Source: CAZYPH01 sp964649095 (GTDB lineage: Bacteria; Bdellovibrionota; UBA1018; UBA923). Taken from it: a DNA stretch of 13,985 nt. The notes beneath the pieces are model-generated. The model saw only the letters and a list, made by a program, of their open reading frames with translations. It did not search any database and had not been told where the DNA came from. Within the stretch, counting starts at the first letter, position 1. Each line of letters starts with the position of its first letter. Both the position numbers and the translations under genes were made by a program. This document shows, in pieces, positions 6,497 to 13,985 of the stretch. The stretch is taken from NCBI GenBank assembly GCA_964649095.1, contig CAZYPH010000057.1, forward strand, positions 1-13,985. Reading direction: 5' to 3'.

Positions 6497-8044
6497 ATGA
6501 CGACACCCATTCGCTCTAAAGTATTTTTGATCGTATTAGATGGTTTTGGCATTGGTAAAGACTACCCGTTCAATGCCATTCAAAACTCCAAAATGCCCTT
6601 CTACAAAAATTTACAAAAACGCTACCCCTGCTGCCAGTTGCAGACATGTGGTCACAGCGTTGGTTTACCCGATGGCACCATGGGTAATAGCGAAGTGGGG
6701 CACATGAATATTGCGGCTGGTAGAATTGTGTACCAAGAGTTGTCACGCATACAGCGCGACATTACGTCAGGAACATTTTTCACGAATACCGTCTTACGAG
6801 GCGCCGTGTCGCACGCCCAGACAAATAGAAGCTGTTTACATCTTATGGGCCTGATGAGTGATGCCGGTGTACACTCTCATCTAGACCACTTAGAGGCGCT
6901 AATTAAAATGGTAGCTGGCTCGACTGAAATTGCGTTGCATCTATTTACCGATGGTCGCGATACGCCGCCGACATCTAGTTTAAAGTACCTCGAACGATTA
7001 AGAGTAATTCTAACAAACAACACCAACTGCCAAATAAGAAGTATTGCAGGACGCTATTATGGAATGGATCGCGATCAGCGTTGGGAACGGACTGAAAAAG
7101 CCTATCATGCAATCACCGGAACAACCGACAACATATTAAGAAATGCTAATATAGATGCCGTTATTGACTATATAAAACAATCTCACGAACGTGGTGTGAC
7201 GGACGAGTTTATTGAGCCGACACATGTGAGTCGCAAACAAGAACCAACCGCGATTCAAGCTGACGACGTGATGGTATTCTTTAATTTTCGAGCTGACCGA
7301 GCACGGCAGATCACAGATTGCTTATCGCTTGAGAGCTTTGATAAATTTAAACGCAAGTCTACTTTTAATATAAACAATTATATATGTATGACGGAGTATT
7401 TTAAGCAGCGGCCTTACAAAGTAGCGTATCCGCCTCAGAATTTAACGAACATTCTTCCGTCGGTGTTAGAGCAAAATGGCTTACGGCAATTTCGCATTGC
7501 TGAAACCGAAAAATATGCACACGTTACATTCTTTTTTAATGGCGGACGTGAAGCGCTATTTACCAATGAAAATCGATCGTTGATTGAATCGCCGAAAGAT
7601 GTGGCAACTTACGACCTGAAACCTGAAATGAGTGCCTTTGCAGTGGCAGAAACGCTGCGCCAAACATTAGAAACCGGAACTCAGGATTTTGTTTTGGCCA
7701 ACTTTGCGAACCCCGACATGGTGGGTCACACGGGCAATTATGCGGCCGCTGTACAGGCTTTACAGGCCGTCGACCGATGTTTAGAGACGACCATTAGTGC
7801 TGCTATAAAACAGAATTATACCGTAATGATCACCGCCGATCACGGCAACGCTGAAGAAATGGTCGACTGCAACGGTGAACCGCATACCCAACACACGCTC
7901 AACCCAGTGCCGTTTCATTTGATTGGGAATGGGTTTGAGAAAATTAAACTACATGACGGGGTGCTAGCTAACATTAGCCCAACGATACTAAAAGTAATGG
8001 GGCTACCGATTCCACAAGACATGACCGCTCAGCCACTATTTTAG
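6497..8044 (+). CDS. gpmI: 2,3-bisphosphoglycerate-independent phosphoglycerate mutase
   Basis: Interconverts 3- and 2-phosphoglycerate in glycolysis, using two Mn ions and a phosphoserine intermediate. The protein is 515 residues, the normal size. Motifs: VLDGFG with metal ligand Asp15, MGNSEVGH with the catalytic Ser65, LMSDAGVHSHLDH (119-131), FTDGRDTPP (150-158), GRYYGMDRDQRWERTEKAY (185-203), FFNFRADRARQITD (261-274), NFANPDMVGHTGN (402-414), TADHGNAEEM (446-455) and PHTQHTLNPVPF (462-473). All metal and substrate ligands expected for the family appear present. The start may be the ATG at 6497 or the GTG at 6494; no other start exists between the upstream stop at 6443 and the core. GAGGTGATG overlaps the start, an unusually close Shine-Dalgarno. 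pfkA follows 11 bases downstream. Confidence 0.97.
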   Translation: MTTPIRSKVFLIVLDGFGIGKDYPFNAIQNSKMPFYKNLQKRYPCCQLQTCGHSVGLPDGTMGNSEVGHMNIAAGRIVYQELSRIQRDITSGTFFTNTVLRGAVSHAQTNRSCLHLMGLMSDAGVHSHLDHLEALIKMVAGSTEIALHLFTDGRDTPPTSSLKYLERLRVILTNNTNCQIRSIAGRYYGMDRDQRWERTEKAYHAITGTTDNILRNANIDAVIDYIKQSHERGVTDEFIEPTHVSRKQEPTAIQADDVMVFFNFRADRARQITDCLSLESFDKFKRKSTFNINNYICMTEYFKQRPYKVAYPPQNLTNILPSVLEQNGLRQFRIAETEKYAHVTFFFNGGREALFTNENRSLIESPKDVATYDLKPEMSAFAVAETLRQTLETGTQDFVLANFANPDMVGHTGNYAAAVQALQAVDRCLETTISAAIKQNYTVMITADHGNAEEMVDCNGEPHTQHTLNPVPFHLIGNGFEKIKLHDGVLANISPTILKVMGLPIPQDMTAQPLF

Positions 8045-8055
8045 GGGAAAATACG

Positions 8056-9069
8056 ATGACTAAGAAGAAAACAAAAAAAGTGCCGATTCGCAGCATTGGC
8101 GTTTTATGTAGTGGTGGTGATGCGCCAGGAATGAATGCCGCTGTGCGCGCAGTCGTAAGATATGGTATATATAATAATCTAAATGTATTTGGGATTACAA
8201 AAGGCTACAGCGGATTGTTAGAAGGGAATATCAAAAAGCTCTCGCTACGTTCTGTTGCTAATATTATTCAACGCGGTGGTACGATTTTAAAAACAGATCG
8301 TTGCAAGGCTTTTTTTGAGGCTTCCACTCGTAAAGAAGCCGTGCATTTATTAAGGCGAAAAAAAATTGATGCACTCGTCGTTATCGGCGGAGACGGTTCG
8401 TATACGGGTGGACACTTGATGGGGACCGAAAATAGTTATCCCGTTGTGGGCCTACCAGGCACAATTGATAACGATATCTATGGATCGGAATATTCTATCG
8501 GCTTTGATACCGCGGTGAACACAGCCTTAGAAGCGATTGATCGTATTCGTGACACCGCCAATTCTCATGATCGTGTTTTTTTGGTCGAAGTCATGGGCCG
8601 CACGTCAGCCGAGATCGCCGTGCGCGTGGGTCTTAGTGGCGGTGCAGAAAGTATTTGTGTGCCGGCCACAGCGGGGCGTCAGGTAGTCGACAACTTAGTC
8701 ACATCGTTAAAACGCAGCGTTCAGTTAGGTAAATTATCGAGTATCGTCATCGTAGCCGAAGGTGTTCGCGTGGGCCGTCTGGCGGGCGCTCAGGTTTTGG
8801 CTCAAGCGTTAAAAACAAAAGCCCAAATCGATGCGAAAGTGGCGGTACTAGGCCACGTGCAGCGCGGTGGCACACCATCGGCGATGGACCGCTACATGGC
8901 AAGCCTAATGGGTGTTGAAGCCGTGCAAGCCCTTCTTGACGGCGAGCAAGGCATCGCTATTGGCGTAAAAAATGGAAGCATTGCTCGCATGCCCTTTCAA
9001 ACTATTTTAGGAGAGCATAAAAAAGTAGACATGCACCTTGTCAAACTTTGCGAGATTCTGGCCTCATGA
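8056..9069 (+). CDS. pfkA: ATP-dependent 6-phosphofructokinase
   Basis: Phosphorylates fructose 6-phosphate to fructose 1,6-bisphosphate, the committing step of glycolysis. The protein is 337 residues with a short Lys-rich N-terminal extension. Motifs: CSGGDAPGMNAAVRAVV (18-34), GGDGSYTGG (111-119), PGTIDNDI (134-141) with the catalytic Asp, VEVMGRTSAEIA (177-188), and GHVQRGGTPSAMDR (266-279). Glycines in GGDGS and in PGTIDND, rather than the Asp and Lys (GGDD, PKTIDND) of pyrophosphate-dependent enzymes, argue for ATP as phosphoryl donor. AGGGGA at 8043-8048 is a good ribosome binding site and overlaps the gpmI stop. With gpmI it forms a glycolytic pair. Confidence 0.96.
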   Translation: MTKKKTKKVPIRSIGVLCSGGDAPGMNAAVRAVVRYGIYNNLNVFGITKGYSGLLEGNIKKLSLRSVANIIQRGGTILKTDRCKAFFEASTRKEAVHLLRRKKIDALVVIGGDGSYTGGHLMGTENSYPVVGLPGTIDNDIYGSEYSIGFDTAVNTALEAIDRIRDTANSHDRVFLVEVMGRTSAEIAVRVGLSGGAESICVPATAGRQVVDNLVTSLKRSVQLGKLSSIVIVAEGVRVGRLAGAQVLAQALKTKAQIDAKVAVLGHVQRGGTPSAMDRYMASLMGVEAVQALLDGEQGIAIGVKNGSIARMPFQTILGEHKKVDMHLVKLCEILAS

Positions 9070-9104
9070 AGATCTAATCGTACATATACTGGGGGGTATA
9101 TTTC

Positions 9105-10328
9105 ATGGGGAATCTCGATAATAATGCGGCGCCGACGCGCGCGTTGGGTAGTTACGTGCGTTTTTTGACACGCATTTTTGGTAGTGTTGGCATCGCTAGT
9201 TTTGTAGCTGCCTGCGTGAATACGCCGTTAGACCCGCCCTCGCATTTGTCGGATGTGGACTGGGATGCTCCGGCCAATGATTACGACTTTGAATTTTTTC
9301 TACGTTATGCCGGCCAACCGGTATGGGAGCGCAATCGCACCGTTCACGAGCGCGGCGTAGAACGATTTTTATATGCCTCGCACATCGACGCCGTACACTT
9401 CGCCTTTGATTCGGGCGTGCCAGGCGTAGGCGTGCAATCGCGACGTTTGGGCTGCACAAGACCCAGTGTTGGTTCGGCATTGTCGCCCTTTTGTATCTAT
9501 GATTCACTATTGTTTCGCACGGGCGAAAGTTCATCAGCACGTCTTGTGGATCGAAACTATTTACCAGAAACAATTGTCGCAGGTTTTGAATCGGGCCAAA
9601 CAACCGAGATCCAGCGCCTAGCTCCTACTCTACCAACGGGGCGCCTTATGGGTGCCAGACACATTGAAGACCTGCTGCGACACGTACGATTTGTTGTCGG
9701 TCATTTTTCTAGAATAAAAGTAGCGCTTGAAGTTCGCGATCAATGGGCCAAACCTATTACAGAAAATGAATATGTCGACCTACTACGACGACGACGCCAA
9801 TTTGAGAACGACCAACGCCGTGAACCATCGCAAGCCGAAGTGCCACGCGTAGTGCGGTTAGAAAGCCCATGGCACGGACAACGTTTTTTTGTAATTGAAG
9901 ACAGCACATCAAACGCGACTTGCCAAATCGAGTCACTCAGAACAATTGCAAACGAAGTGGCTCCGGCGGAATTACAGCCTGGCTTTAGCACTGCACGCCC
10001 AGGAGCGTGGGACCACTCCGTATACAGCTACCAGAGCCATCGCGAGGGCACGGTGACGTACATGTGGTTTAATGCGCCAGTGTCGGCATCGAACAATGCC
10101 GTGCCCGTAGCAAGCGACCCCGTGTTGTATACGGCGCGCGCTATGGTGGAAGGCTCTACAAATAGTTCGCGACCGCTAGAGGAGCAGATTCGAAGTGCTG
10201 GGTTATCGAATAAAGATTATCTACAGTACCGCTATTTTGGTGGATTAGATCGCAAGGTCGCACGCGGGGTTTTAGGATGTGATGTCACAGCCGCGCCCAC
10301 CAACCTGACGGGTCAGTATAATTTTTAA
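9105..10328 (+). CDS. Unrecognised predicted lipoprotein
   Basis: I do not recognise the family. The N-terminus has a basic stretch, a short hydrophobic segment (about 24-36) and VAAC with Cys37, which fits a type II signal peptide and membrane anchoring; the n-region is long. A GTG within YVRFLTR (Val18) would give a more typical signal, but ATG at 9105 has G6 (9091-9096) eight bases upstream as a possible ribosome binding site. The mature part of about 370 residues is polar, with Trp/Tyr-rich segments, an Arg-rich cluster LLRRRRQFENDQRRE (226-240) and four further cysteines (117, 130, 273, 392), possibly two disulfides. It ends in a small aromatic motif, GQYNF. It lies 35 bases after pfkA with no terminator between them. 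Function unknown; an envelope or secreted surface role is inferred only from the signal. Confidence 0.75.
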   Translation: MGNLDNNAAPTRALGSYVRFLTRIFGSVGIASFVAACVNTPLDPPSHLSDVDWDAPANDYDFEFFLRYAGQPVWERNRTVHERGVERFLYASHIDAVHFAFDSGVPGVGVQSRRLGCTRPSVGSALSPFCIYDSLLFRTGESSSARLVDRNYLPETIVAGFESGQTTEIQRLAPTLPTGRLMGARHIEDLLRHVRFVVGHFSRIKVALEVRDQWAKPITENEYVDLLRRRRQFENDQRREPSQAEVPRVVRLESPWHGQRFFVIEDSTSNATCQIESLRTIANEVAPAELQPGFSTARPGAWDHSVYSYQSHREGTVTYMWFNAPVSASNNAVPVASDPVLYTARAMVEGSTNSSRPLEEQIRSAGLSNKDYLQYRYFGGLDRKVARGVLGCDVTAAPTNLTGQYNF

Positions 10329-10376
10329 CAGTATTTAGTTCATCCGGAAAAAAGCCCATCTACTTTCGGCACTTGG

Positions 10377-10391
10377 ATTGCAATTTGCAAT
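10377..10391 (+). promoter_or_regulatory. Palindrome upstream of comF, possible operator
   Basis: ATTGCAATTTGCAAT is a perfect inverted repeat with 7-base arms around a single T and ends 11 bases before the comF ATG. The position would allow repression or a short leader hairpin. No known regulator site is recognised, and chance occurrence in AT-rich spacer DNA is possible. Confidence 0.25.
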
Positions 10392-10402
10392 TGTGACGAG
10401 GC

Positions 10403-11185
10403 ATGGGCACTTCAATACACCAAAGTTTCTGGAAACAAACGCTGGCGACCGTATGGACGCGTGCTTGTGTCTTTTGTGGTACATTTTCTTTACCGTCGGC
10501 ACGCGCGCCGTTGTGCGCGAAATGCGCCGAGCATTTAGTCGCCTTAGACCAATCGCCGATTGTTCGACTAAGCGTTCGCACAGATTTTTCGGATGCACCC
10601 CTTTCAGCCATTGAAAGATCCGCCAAAGCATCACCCGAAGGGTTTAGTTTGGCGTTCTATGACGATTGGTGGCGAGGCTGTATCTTAAACTTAAAACAGA
10701 CTCCATCAAATATTGCCGCAAATATTATAGCCAAATTGATATATACAAGAATTATTAAATTAATTGAGCCTGAAGCACGGCCCGACTACGACTCGCCTTT
10801 GTACTGGTCGTATGCCCCTGGGAATATTTTTAAAGCACCCCATTTGGTTGAGGTCATCTCAGCGGTCATGCTACGTGATTATGCCCATGCTATCGCCCCC
10901 GCACCATTTAGCTTTCAAAGGCACACGGGTAGCCTTTGGCAAAAACCACAGAAACAAAAGTCTGCCTTAGAGCGACGGCTAAGCTCGGGGCGTTTTAAAC
11001 TTACTCGTAATAAAAGCAATTACGCTCGACGTACGACCATAATATTCGACGACGTCATCACAACGGGCAGTACTATATTAGAATTATTAGATATATTAAA
11101 ATCACAGACTATCACGACAGAAGATCCACCACACAAAATATATTTTGTAGCATTAGCCTTTACGAAGCCGACTTCAGAAGCTTAG
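10403..11185 (+). CDS. comF: ComF-family phosphoribosyltransferase-like protein
   Basis: ComF proteins combine an N-terminal zinc finger with a type I phosphoribosyltransferase fold and take part in natural transformation in several bacteria. Here CVFC (22-25) and CAKC (38-41) form the four-cysteine finger. SLAFYDDWWRGCILNLKQTP (82-101) matches the family's 'alkY' segment, QKSALERRLSSGRF (185-198) the central conserved region, and IIFDDVITTGST (213-224) is the PRPP-binding loop with two acidic residues. The length, 260 residues, is near the family norm. ATG at 10403 is the only usable start: an in-frame stop lies at 10394-10396 and no other start codon precedes the finger. GAGG at 10398-10401 is very close to it. 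Its last 26 bases overlap the opposing amidohydrolase gene. A role in DNA uptake is inferred from the family only. Confidence 0.88.
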   Translation: MGTSIHQSFWKQTLATVWTRACVFCGTFSLPSARAPLCAKCAEHLVALDQSPIVRLSVRTDFSDAPLSAIERSAKASPEGFSLAFYDDWWRGCILNLKQTPSNIAANIIAKLIYTRIIKLIEPEARPDYDSPLYWSYAPGNIFKAPHLVEVISAVMLRDYAHAIAPAPFSFQRHTGSLWQKPQKQKSALERRLSSGRFKLTRNKSNYARRTTIIFDDVITTGSTILELLDILKSQTITTEDPPHKIYFVALAFTKPTSEA

Positions 11186-12653
11186 CCTTGCGTCGTTTTA
11201 CAGCTAGTAACGACACTTGTGCTAAATCAATTAGCGGCTGCATCGGATTTCGCGCAGGTGTGCCACGTCGTTTTACTATCGCGCGCGGCGTTGTAGCGGC
11301 CTCTAACGCGGCCTTGGCAATGGCTGGTGATTTTTTCTGCCGATCGTAACAAAGCCTTCCGGCAACGTAGGTTTGGTAAACGTTTTCAGCTGTGGCGCTG
11401 TAGACAATGGCCTCGACCAGTGCGTGTGTGTTTTTTGCAGATTCCACATCGAGTGGGCTAATGTGGGTAGCCTTCAAATCTAAAACCACAAAGTCGGCTT
11501 CTTTGCCTAACTCAATAGACCCGATGCGGTCATTCAAACCTAAAGCTGCGGCCCCATCACGTGTGGCCATATCAAAAACCGTTTGCGCGGGTAGAGCTCG
11601 CGGCCCGTGTTTTACCTTCTGCAAAAGTGCCGCTAGGCGCATCTCTTGAAACACGTTGAGATGATTATTACAGGGCGCACCGTCAGCGCCTAACGCCACA
11701 CGAACGCCTTGTTGTTTTAATGCCACAACATCGCACACGCCGCTTGCTAGTTTTAGGTTCGAACTCGGACAGTGCGTAACACTCGCCGATGCTTTTGCTA
11801 ACGCTTTAATTTCGGTCGGCGTGAGCCAAATACCATGCGCCAACACAAGCCTCGAGTTCACGAGACCAACTTTTTTTAAATAATCGACATTCGAGTGGCC
11901 GGTAAGTTTACGCACCCACTCAACTTCGTTTCTATTCTCAGAGGCATGGGTGTGTATTACGACCCCGGTTTCTTTCGACAGCGCTGACACGTCTTTCAGC
12001 AGTTCTTCAGAACACGAAATTGCAAACCGCGGCGCCAGACTCACACGCAAGCGGCCATCTTCAGCGCCATGCCATTTTTTATACAACGCGCGCCATTCGC
12101 TCAGCGCCTCGTTGCGCGGTTGATTTAAATAGGGTGGATTGCGATCGTGTGCGTCCATCAAACACTTTCCAATGTCGGCACGTAATCCGGCATCGCGCGC
12201 GGCCTGATACACCGCCTCGGTGTGGCGCACGGTAGCCATGTCTAAGATACATGTAGTGCCCGTACTTAATAACTCATACGCACCGAGCAGCGCCGAAGCG
12301 TAGAGACTTTTAAAATTATGCGAAGCCTCAAGCGGCCAAATTTTTTGTGACAGCCAGTCTAAAAGCTCTAAATCGTTGGCTTCGTTTCGAAAGAGCGTCT
12401 GACACAGATGCACGTGGGTTTGAACAAACCCCGGAATAATCACACGCCCCGCACAATCGACCACGCGTGTATTTTGGATCTGTGTGGCTGACGGTTGGTG
12501 CGCGAGTACGGCAATAAGCACCCCCTCACCCACGGCAATACTGCCGTTACGAAGAACCTCGCGATTGGCATTCTGCGTGAGAATCGTCGCATTGGTGTAC
12601 CAGGTAATAACGGCTTTGTTTTTGGCGGCTGTTTTTTGTTTGGGGTGGTGCAT
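11160..12653 (-). CDS. TrzA/AtzB/MtaD-type amidohydrolase, probable adenosine-derivative deaminase
   Basis: Metal-dependent hydrolase of the amidohydrolase superfamily, 497 residues. Metal-site motifs: PGFVQTHVHL (74-83) with His80 and His82, HTHASEN (234-240), LAHGIWL (271-277), THCPSSNLKLASG (293-305) and LGADGAPCNNHLNVFQEMR (321-339) with the metal Asp324. A C-terminal strand domain includes GSIELGKEADFVVLDL. The NNxxNxFxEMR pattern is typical of methylthioadenosine/S-adenosylhomocysteine or 5'-deoxyadenosine deaminases; chlorohydrolase or other aminohydrolase activity cannot be excluded, so no gene symbol is given. The tail past about residue 440 is Lys/Arg-rich and unusual. GAGGAA about three bases before the ATG (complement of 12656-12661) supports the start. 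The 3' end overlaps comF by 26 bases. A purine-derivative substrate would fit the salvage operon at the left end of the window. Confidence 0.9.
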   Translation of the reverse strand: MHHPKQKTAAKNKAVITWYTNATILTQNANREVLRNGSIAVGEGVLIAVLAHQPSATQIQNTRVVDCAGRVIIPGFVQTHVHLCQTLFRNEANDLELLDWLSQKIWPLEASHNFKSLYASALLGAYELLSTGTTCILDMATVRHTEAVYQAARDAGLRADIGKCLMDAHDRNPPYLNQPRNEALSEWRALYKKWHGAEDGRLRVSLAPRFAISCSEELLKDVSALSKETGVVIHTHASENRNEVEWVRKLTGHSNVDYLKKVGLVNSRLVLAHGIWLTPTEIKALAKASASVTHCPSSNLKLASGVCDVVALKQQGVRVALGADGAPCNNHLNVFQEMRLAALLQKVKHGPRALPAQTVFDMATRDGAAALGLNDRIGSIELGKEADFVVLDLKATHISPLDVESAKNTHALVEAIVYSATAENVYQTYVAGRLCYDRQKKSPAIAKAALEAATTPRAIVKRRGTPARNPMQPLIDLAQVSLLAVKRRKAKLLKSAS

Positions 12654-12744
12654 GGTTCCTCAGTTGAGAGTTTTCGAGCGAGAGTTTTACCGACGTGTCG
12701 AGCACTTTCGACAAGGCATAACCATAACAAGTACTGCGCTGTAT

Positions 12745-12773
12745 ACTATATCAAAAACTGCGTTAAAATTTAA
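12745..12773 (-). promoter_or_regulatory. Candidate promoter for the amidohydrolase gene
   Basis: On the - strand, TTAAAT (12773-12768) and TATAGT (12750-12745) are separated by 17 bases. The -10 matches five of six consensus bases, the -35 only three. It lies about 90 bases before the amidohydrolase ATG, in the AT-rich divergent spacer shared with the ATPase remnant. Confidence 0.3.
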
Positions 12774-12778
12774 CACGT

Positions 12779-13433
12779 ATGTATAGGCGACTATCAAACC
12801 CTTTATTATCAAATAGTTTCTTCTTATTCGGGCCGCGGGGATCGGGAAAATCTTCGCTATTACGCGAGCGTCTGCCGGCAGGTCCTAAGGTGTTTTGGTT
12901 CACGAACTACTGGCACGCCCATCGCGGTTTGTAAGCTAAAACGCGGGGGCGCAAATCTATTAGAATCGTTGTCGAATCCGGCAGCTATTCTTAGGTATTT
13001 TGAAATTCTTTGCGATACGTTTATGGGCTTCTATCTGGAGCCCTACCATCGTTCGATTAAGGCGCCGTTGTCGCCAGGCACGTATGCTTATGGCCGGGCG
13101 TTTGAACATTTTTTTATCTTAGAGTGCATACGATTAAACGACTACGAGCGCGCCGACGACCGATTCTATTATATGCGTACAAAAGATGATGTTGAGATTG
13201 ATCTCATCATCGAACGCCCAAATCGCGAGGTTTGGGCCATTGAAGTAAAATCATCAGAGCGCGTCGACGCATCTGATTTCAATCGAGCCGTCGCCCTTGC
13301 AAAAGACCTCAAAGTAAAACGCTTTATCGTAGCCTCGCGCGAACAAAAACGTCGCACTCTAAAAGACATCGAGATCTGGCCTTGGCGAGATGTTTTGGAG
13401 GTTTTGTATCCGAGTAGCAATACACGGCCTTAA
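12779..13433 (+). pseudogene. Decayed AAA/DUF4143 ATPase with internal deletions
   Basis: Remnant of a DUF4143/AAA_14 ATPase, a family usually near 370-450 residues with a P-loop ATPase and a C-terminal PD-(D/E)xK-like domain; their function is poorly known. An ATG at 12779 opens 51 codons reading LLSNSFFLFGPRGSGKSSLL with an intact Walker A, and stops at 12932-12934. The +1 frame then continues (open through 12918-13433) with KLKRGGANLL, a family segment that normally follows the Walker B/sensor region, joined directly to ESLSNPAAILRYFEIL, a segment that normally lies about a hundred residues later. A further gap occurs between EPYHRSI and APLSPGTYAYGRAFEHF. The C-terminus (DDVEIDLIIERP, then AIEVKSS) keeps the nuclease-like core. 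About half the protein, including Walker B, is missing. A 154-codon ORF starting at TTG 12969 remains open and might still be made. Confidence 0.82.
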
Positions 13434-13444
13434 CCTCCCAAGCA

Positions 13445-13618
13445 CTATGAATCGTCGTTTTGGAACAGCAGGTAGGACAATTCGGTAGATGAAAGATCAT
13501 TATTGGACTTCATATCGTCGTTAGCCACTAACTGGCTACAACGCTCGTATTCCGCTGCCATAGCCTTGTTTTGATCTTTTGAATTGGGCTTCCTGGGGGC
13601 ATCTACGCGCTCTTTCAT
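13445..13618 (-). CDS. Small hypothetical protein directly after the Nudix gene
   Basis: A 57-codon ORF whose ATG (13618-13616) abuts the Nudix stop as TAGATG, an arrangement that favours translational coupling. The product begins MKERVDAPRKPNSKDQNK, is strongly charged and polar, has one Cys, and ends in an acidic LLFQNDDS. No signal peptide, membrane segment or known family is recognised. Its stop lies 11 bases from the convergent end of the ATPase remnant. It could be a real accessory peptide or a chance open frame; only its position argues for it. Confidence 0.4.
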   Translation of the reverse strand: MKERVDAPRKPNSKDQNKAMAAEYERCSQLVANDDMKSNNDLSSTELSYLLFQNDDS

Positions 13619-13985
13619 CTACTTGCCCTCACCCAACCGCCCCACCACACACTCATACAGCCCATCTTTGAAAGAGAGATCGTCGGGGAGTTGTTGAAAC
13701 CAGGCTCGGGCGATGGTTTCGAATTCTGTTGGAATTTCATGCCATGATTCTATGGCAGCGGTCGTAATAATAGTTCTGTGGCCGTTGGGTAATTCATAAC
13801 TGCCGACGACGGTCACATCTTTTATGGCGATGCCCGCCTCTTCAAACGCCTCGCGTTGCGCCACGGCAATGACGGCTTCATCACCTTCGCGATGGCCGCC
13901 GGGAATCTCCCAACCGCGCTGCGGATTGCGAACCATTAAAAACCCCTCATTCGATCGCACAAAAATCATAACGGAATCAAAATGT
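13619..13985 (-). CDS. Nudix hydrolase, start probably beyond the window
   Basis: Hydrolyses a nucleoside diphosphate linked to another moiety; the exact substrate is not visible. The complete Nudix box (G-x5-E-x7-R-E-U-x-E-E-x-G-U) is present as GHREGDE, seven residues, then REAFEEAGI, coordinating catalytic Mg. It is preceded by GFLMVRNPQRGWEIPGG and followed by a strand region with SYELPNGHRTIITTAAI. An ATG at 13969 gives 116 residues but would begin inside the first beta strand. The frame stays open to the window edge as HFDSV, so the true start probably lies outside. The layout after the box (a conserved GH, then a Glu-Thr and LPDDLSFKDGLY) resembles the small YtkD-like/8-oxo-dGTPase style, but this is a weak guess. 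A 57-codon ORF follows immediately. Confidence 0.87.
   Translation of the reverse strand, partial: HFDSVMIFVRSNEGFLMVRNPQRGWEIPGGHREGDEAVIAVAQREAFEEAGIAIKDVTVVGSYELPNGHRTIITTAAIESWHEIPTEFETIARAWFQQLPDDLSFKDGLYECVVGRLGEGK

Noticed and set aside
9196..9603. A 135-codon open frame on the - strand opposite the lipoprotein gene.
   Set aside because: No family resemblance and an Arg/His-rich composition typical of antisense frames; the + strand gene has a signal peptide and a better start.
13486..13621. Eleven-base inverted repeat TAGATGAAAGA (13486-13496) and its complement (13611-13621).
   Set aside because: Arms of this length recur by chance in a window of this size, and one arm is simply the Nudix stop plus the start of the next ORF. 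No mobile element features lie between them.
12779..13985. A defence island built from the ATPase remnant, the small ORF and the Nudix hydrolase.
   Set aside because: The ATPase is broken and on the opposite strand, the Nudix protein looks like an ordinary housekeeping type, and no toxin, nuclease or repeat array accompanies them.

Overview
The window looks like chromosomal DNA of moderate GC from a Gram-negative bacterium. Most of it is conserved housekeeping genes on the + strand. The order rplU-rpmA-obgE-nadD-rsfS-rlmH-gpmI, a lipoprotein gene with a lipobox, and a DUF4143-type ATPase remnant together suggest a Bdellovibrionota/Oligoflexia-like or other 'deltaproteobacterial' lineage. That placement is inference from gene order and protein style, not from a database search. 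Several proteins carry lineage-specific insertions, which points to a divergent lineage.

Region 1 (1-2500) is a tightly packed nucleoside-salvage operon. It holds the 3' part of a pyrimidine/thymidine phosphorylase gene (deoA type), a trimeric-type purine nucleoside phosphorylase (ATGA overlap with the gene before it) and cytidine deaminase. Region 2 (2574-3416) holds the ribosomal protein genes rplU and rpmA and ends at a strong intrinsic terminator. Region 3 (3457-6427) holds obgE, nadD, rsfS and rlmH, which cover ribosome assembly and silencing, NAD synthesis and 23S rRNA methylation. Region 4 (6497-9069) holds two glycolytic genes, gpmI and pfkA. Region 5 (9105-11185) holds an unrecognised lipoprotein and a ComF-family phosphoribosyltransferase-like protein.

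The strand then switches. A TrzA/AtzB/MtaD-type amidohydrolase (probably an adenosine-derivative deaminase) lies on the - strand at 11160-12653 and overlaps comF tail to tail. Divergent from it is a decayed AAA/DUF4143 ATPase gene that keeps its Walker A motif and its nuclease-like C-terminus but has lost most of the middle. At the right edge, on the - strand, are a Nudix hydrolase (its start probably lies outside the window) and a 57-residue unknown ORF that begins directly at the Nudix stop codon.

Taken together the genes support nucleoside breakdown and recycling (phosphorylases, Cdd, the amidohydrolase, Nudix), translation and ribosome maturation, and central glycolysis. I see no CRISPR array, tRNA, rRNA, insertion sequence, phage gene or convincing new multi-gene system. 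The more unusual signals are a slippery A8 run in rplU that opens a more L21-like tail, inserted segments in DeoA, PunA and ObgE, an atypical cofactor loop in RlmH, and the mosaic deletions in the ATPase remnant. No gene-free stretch exceeds about 130 bases.
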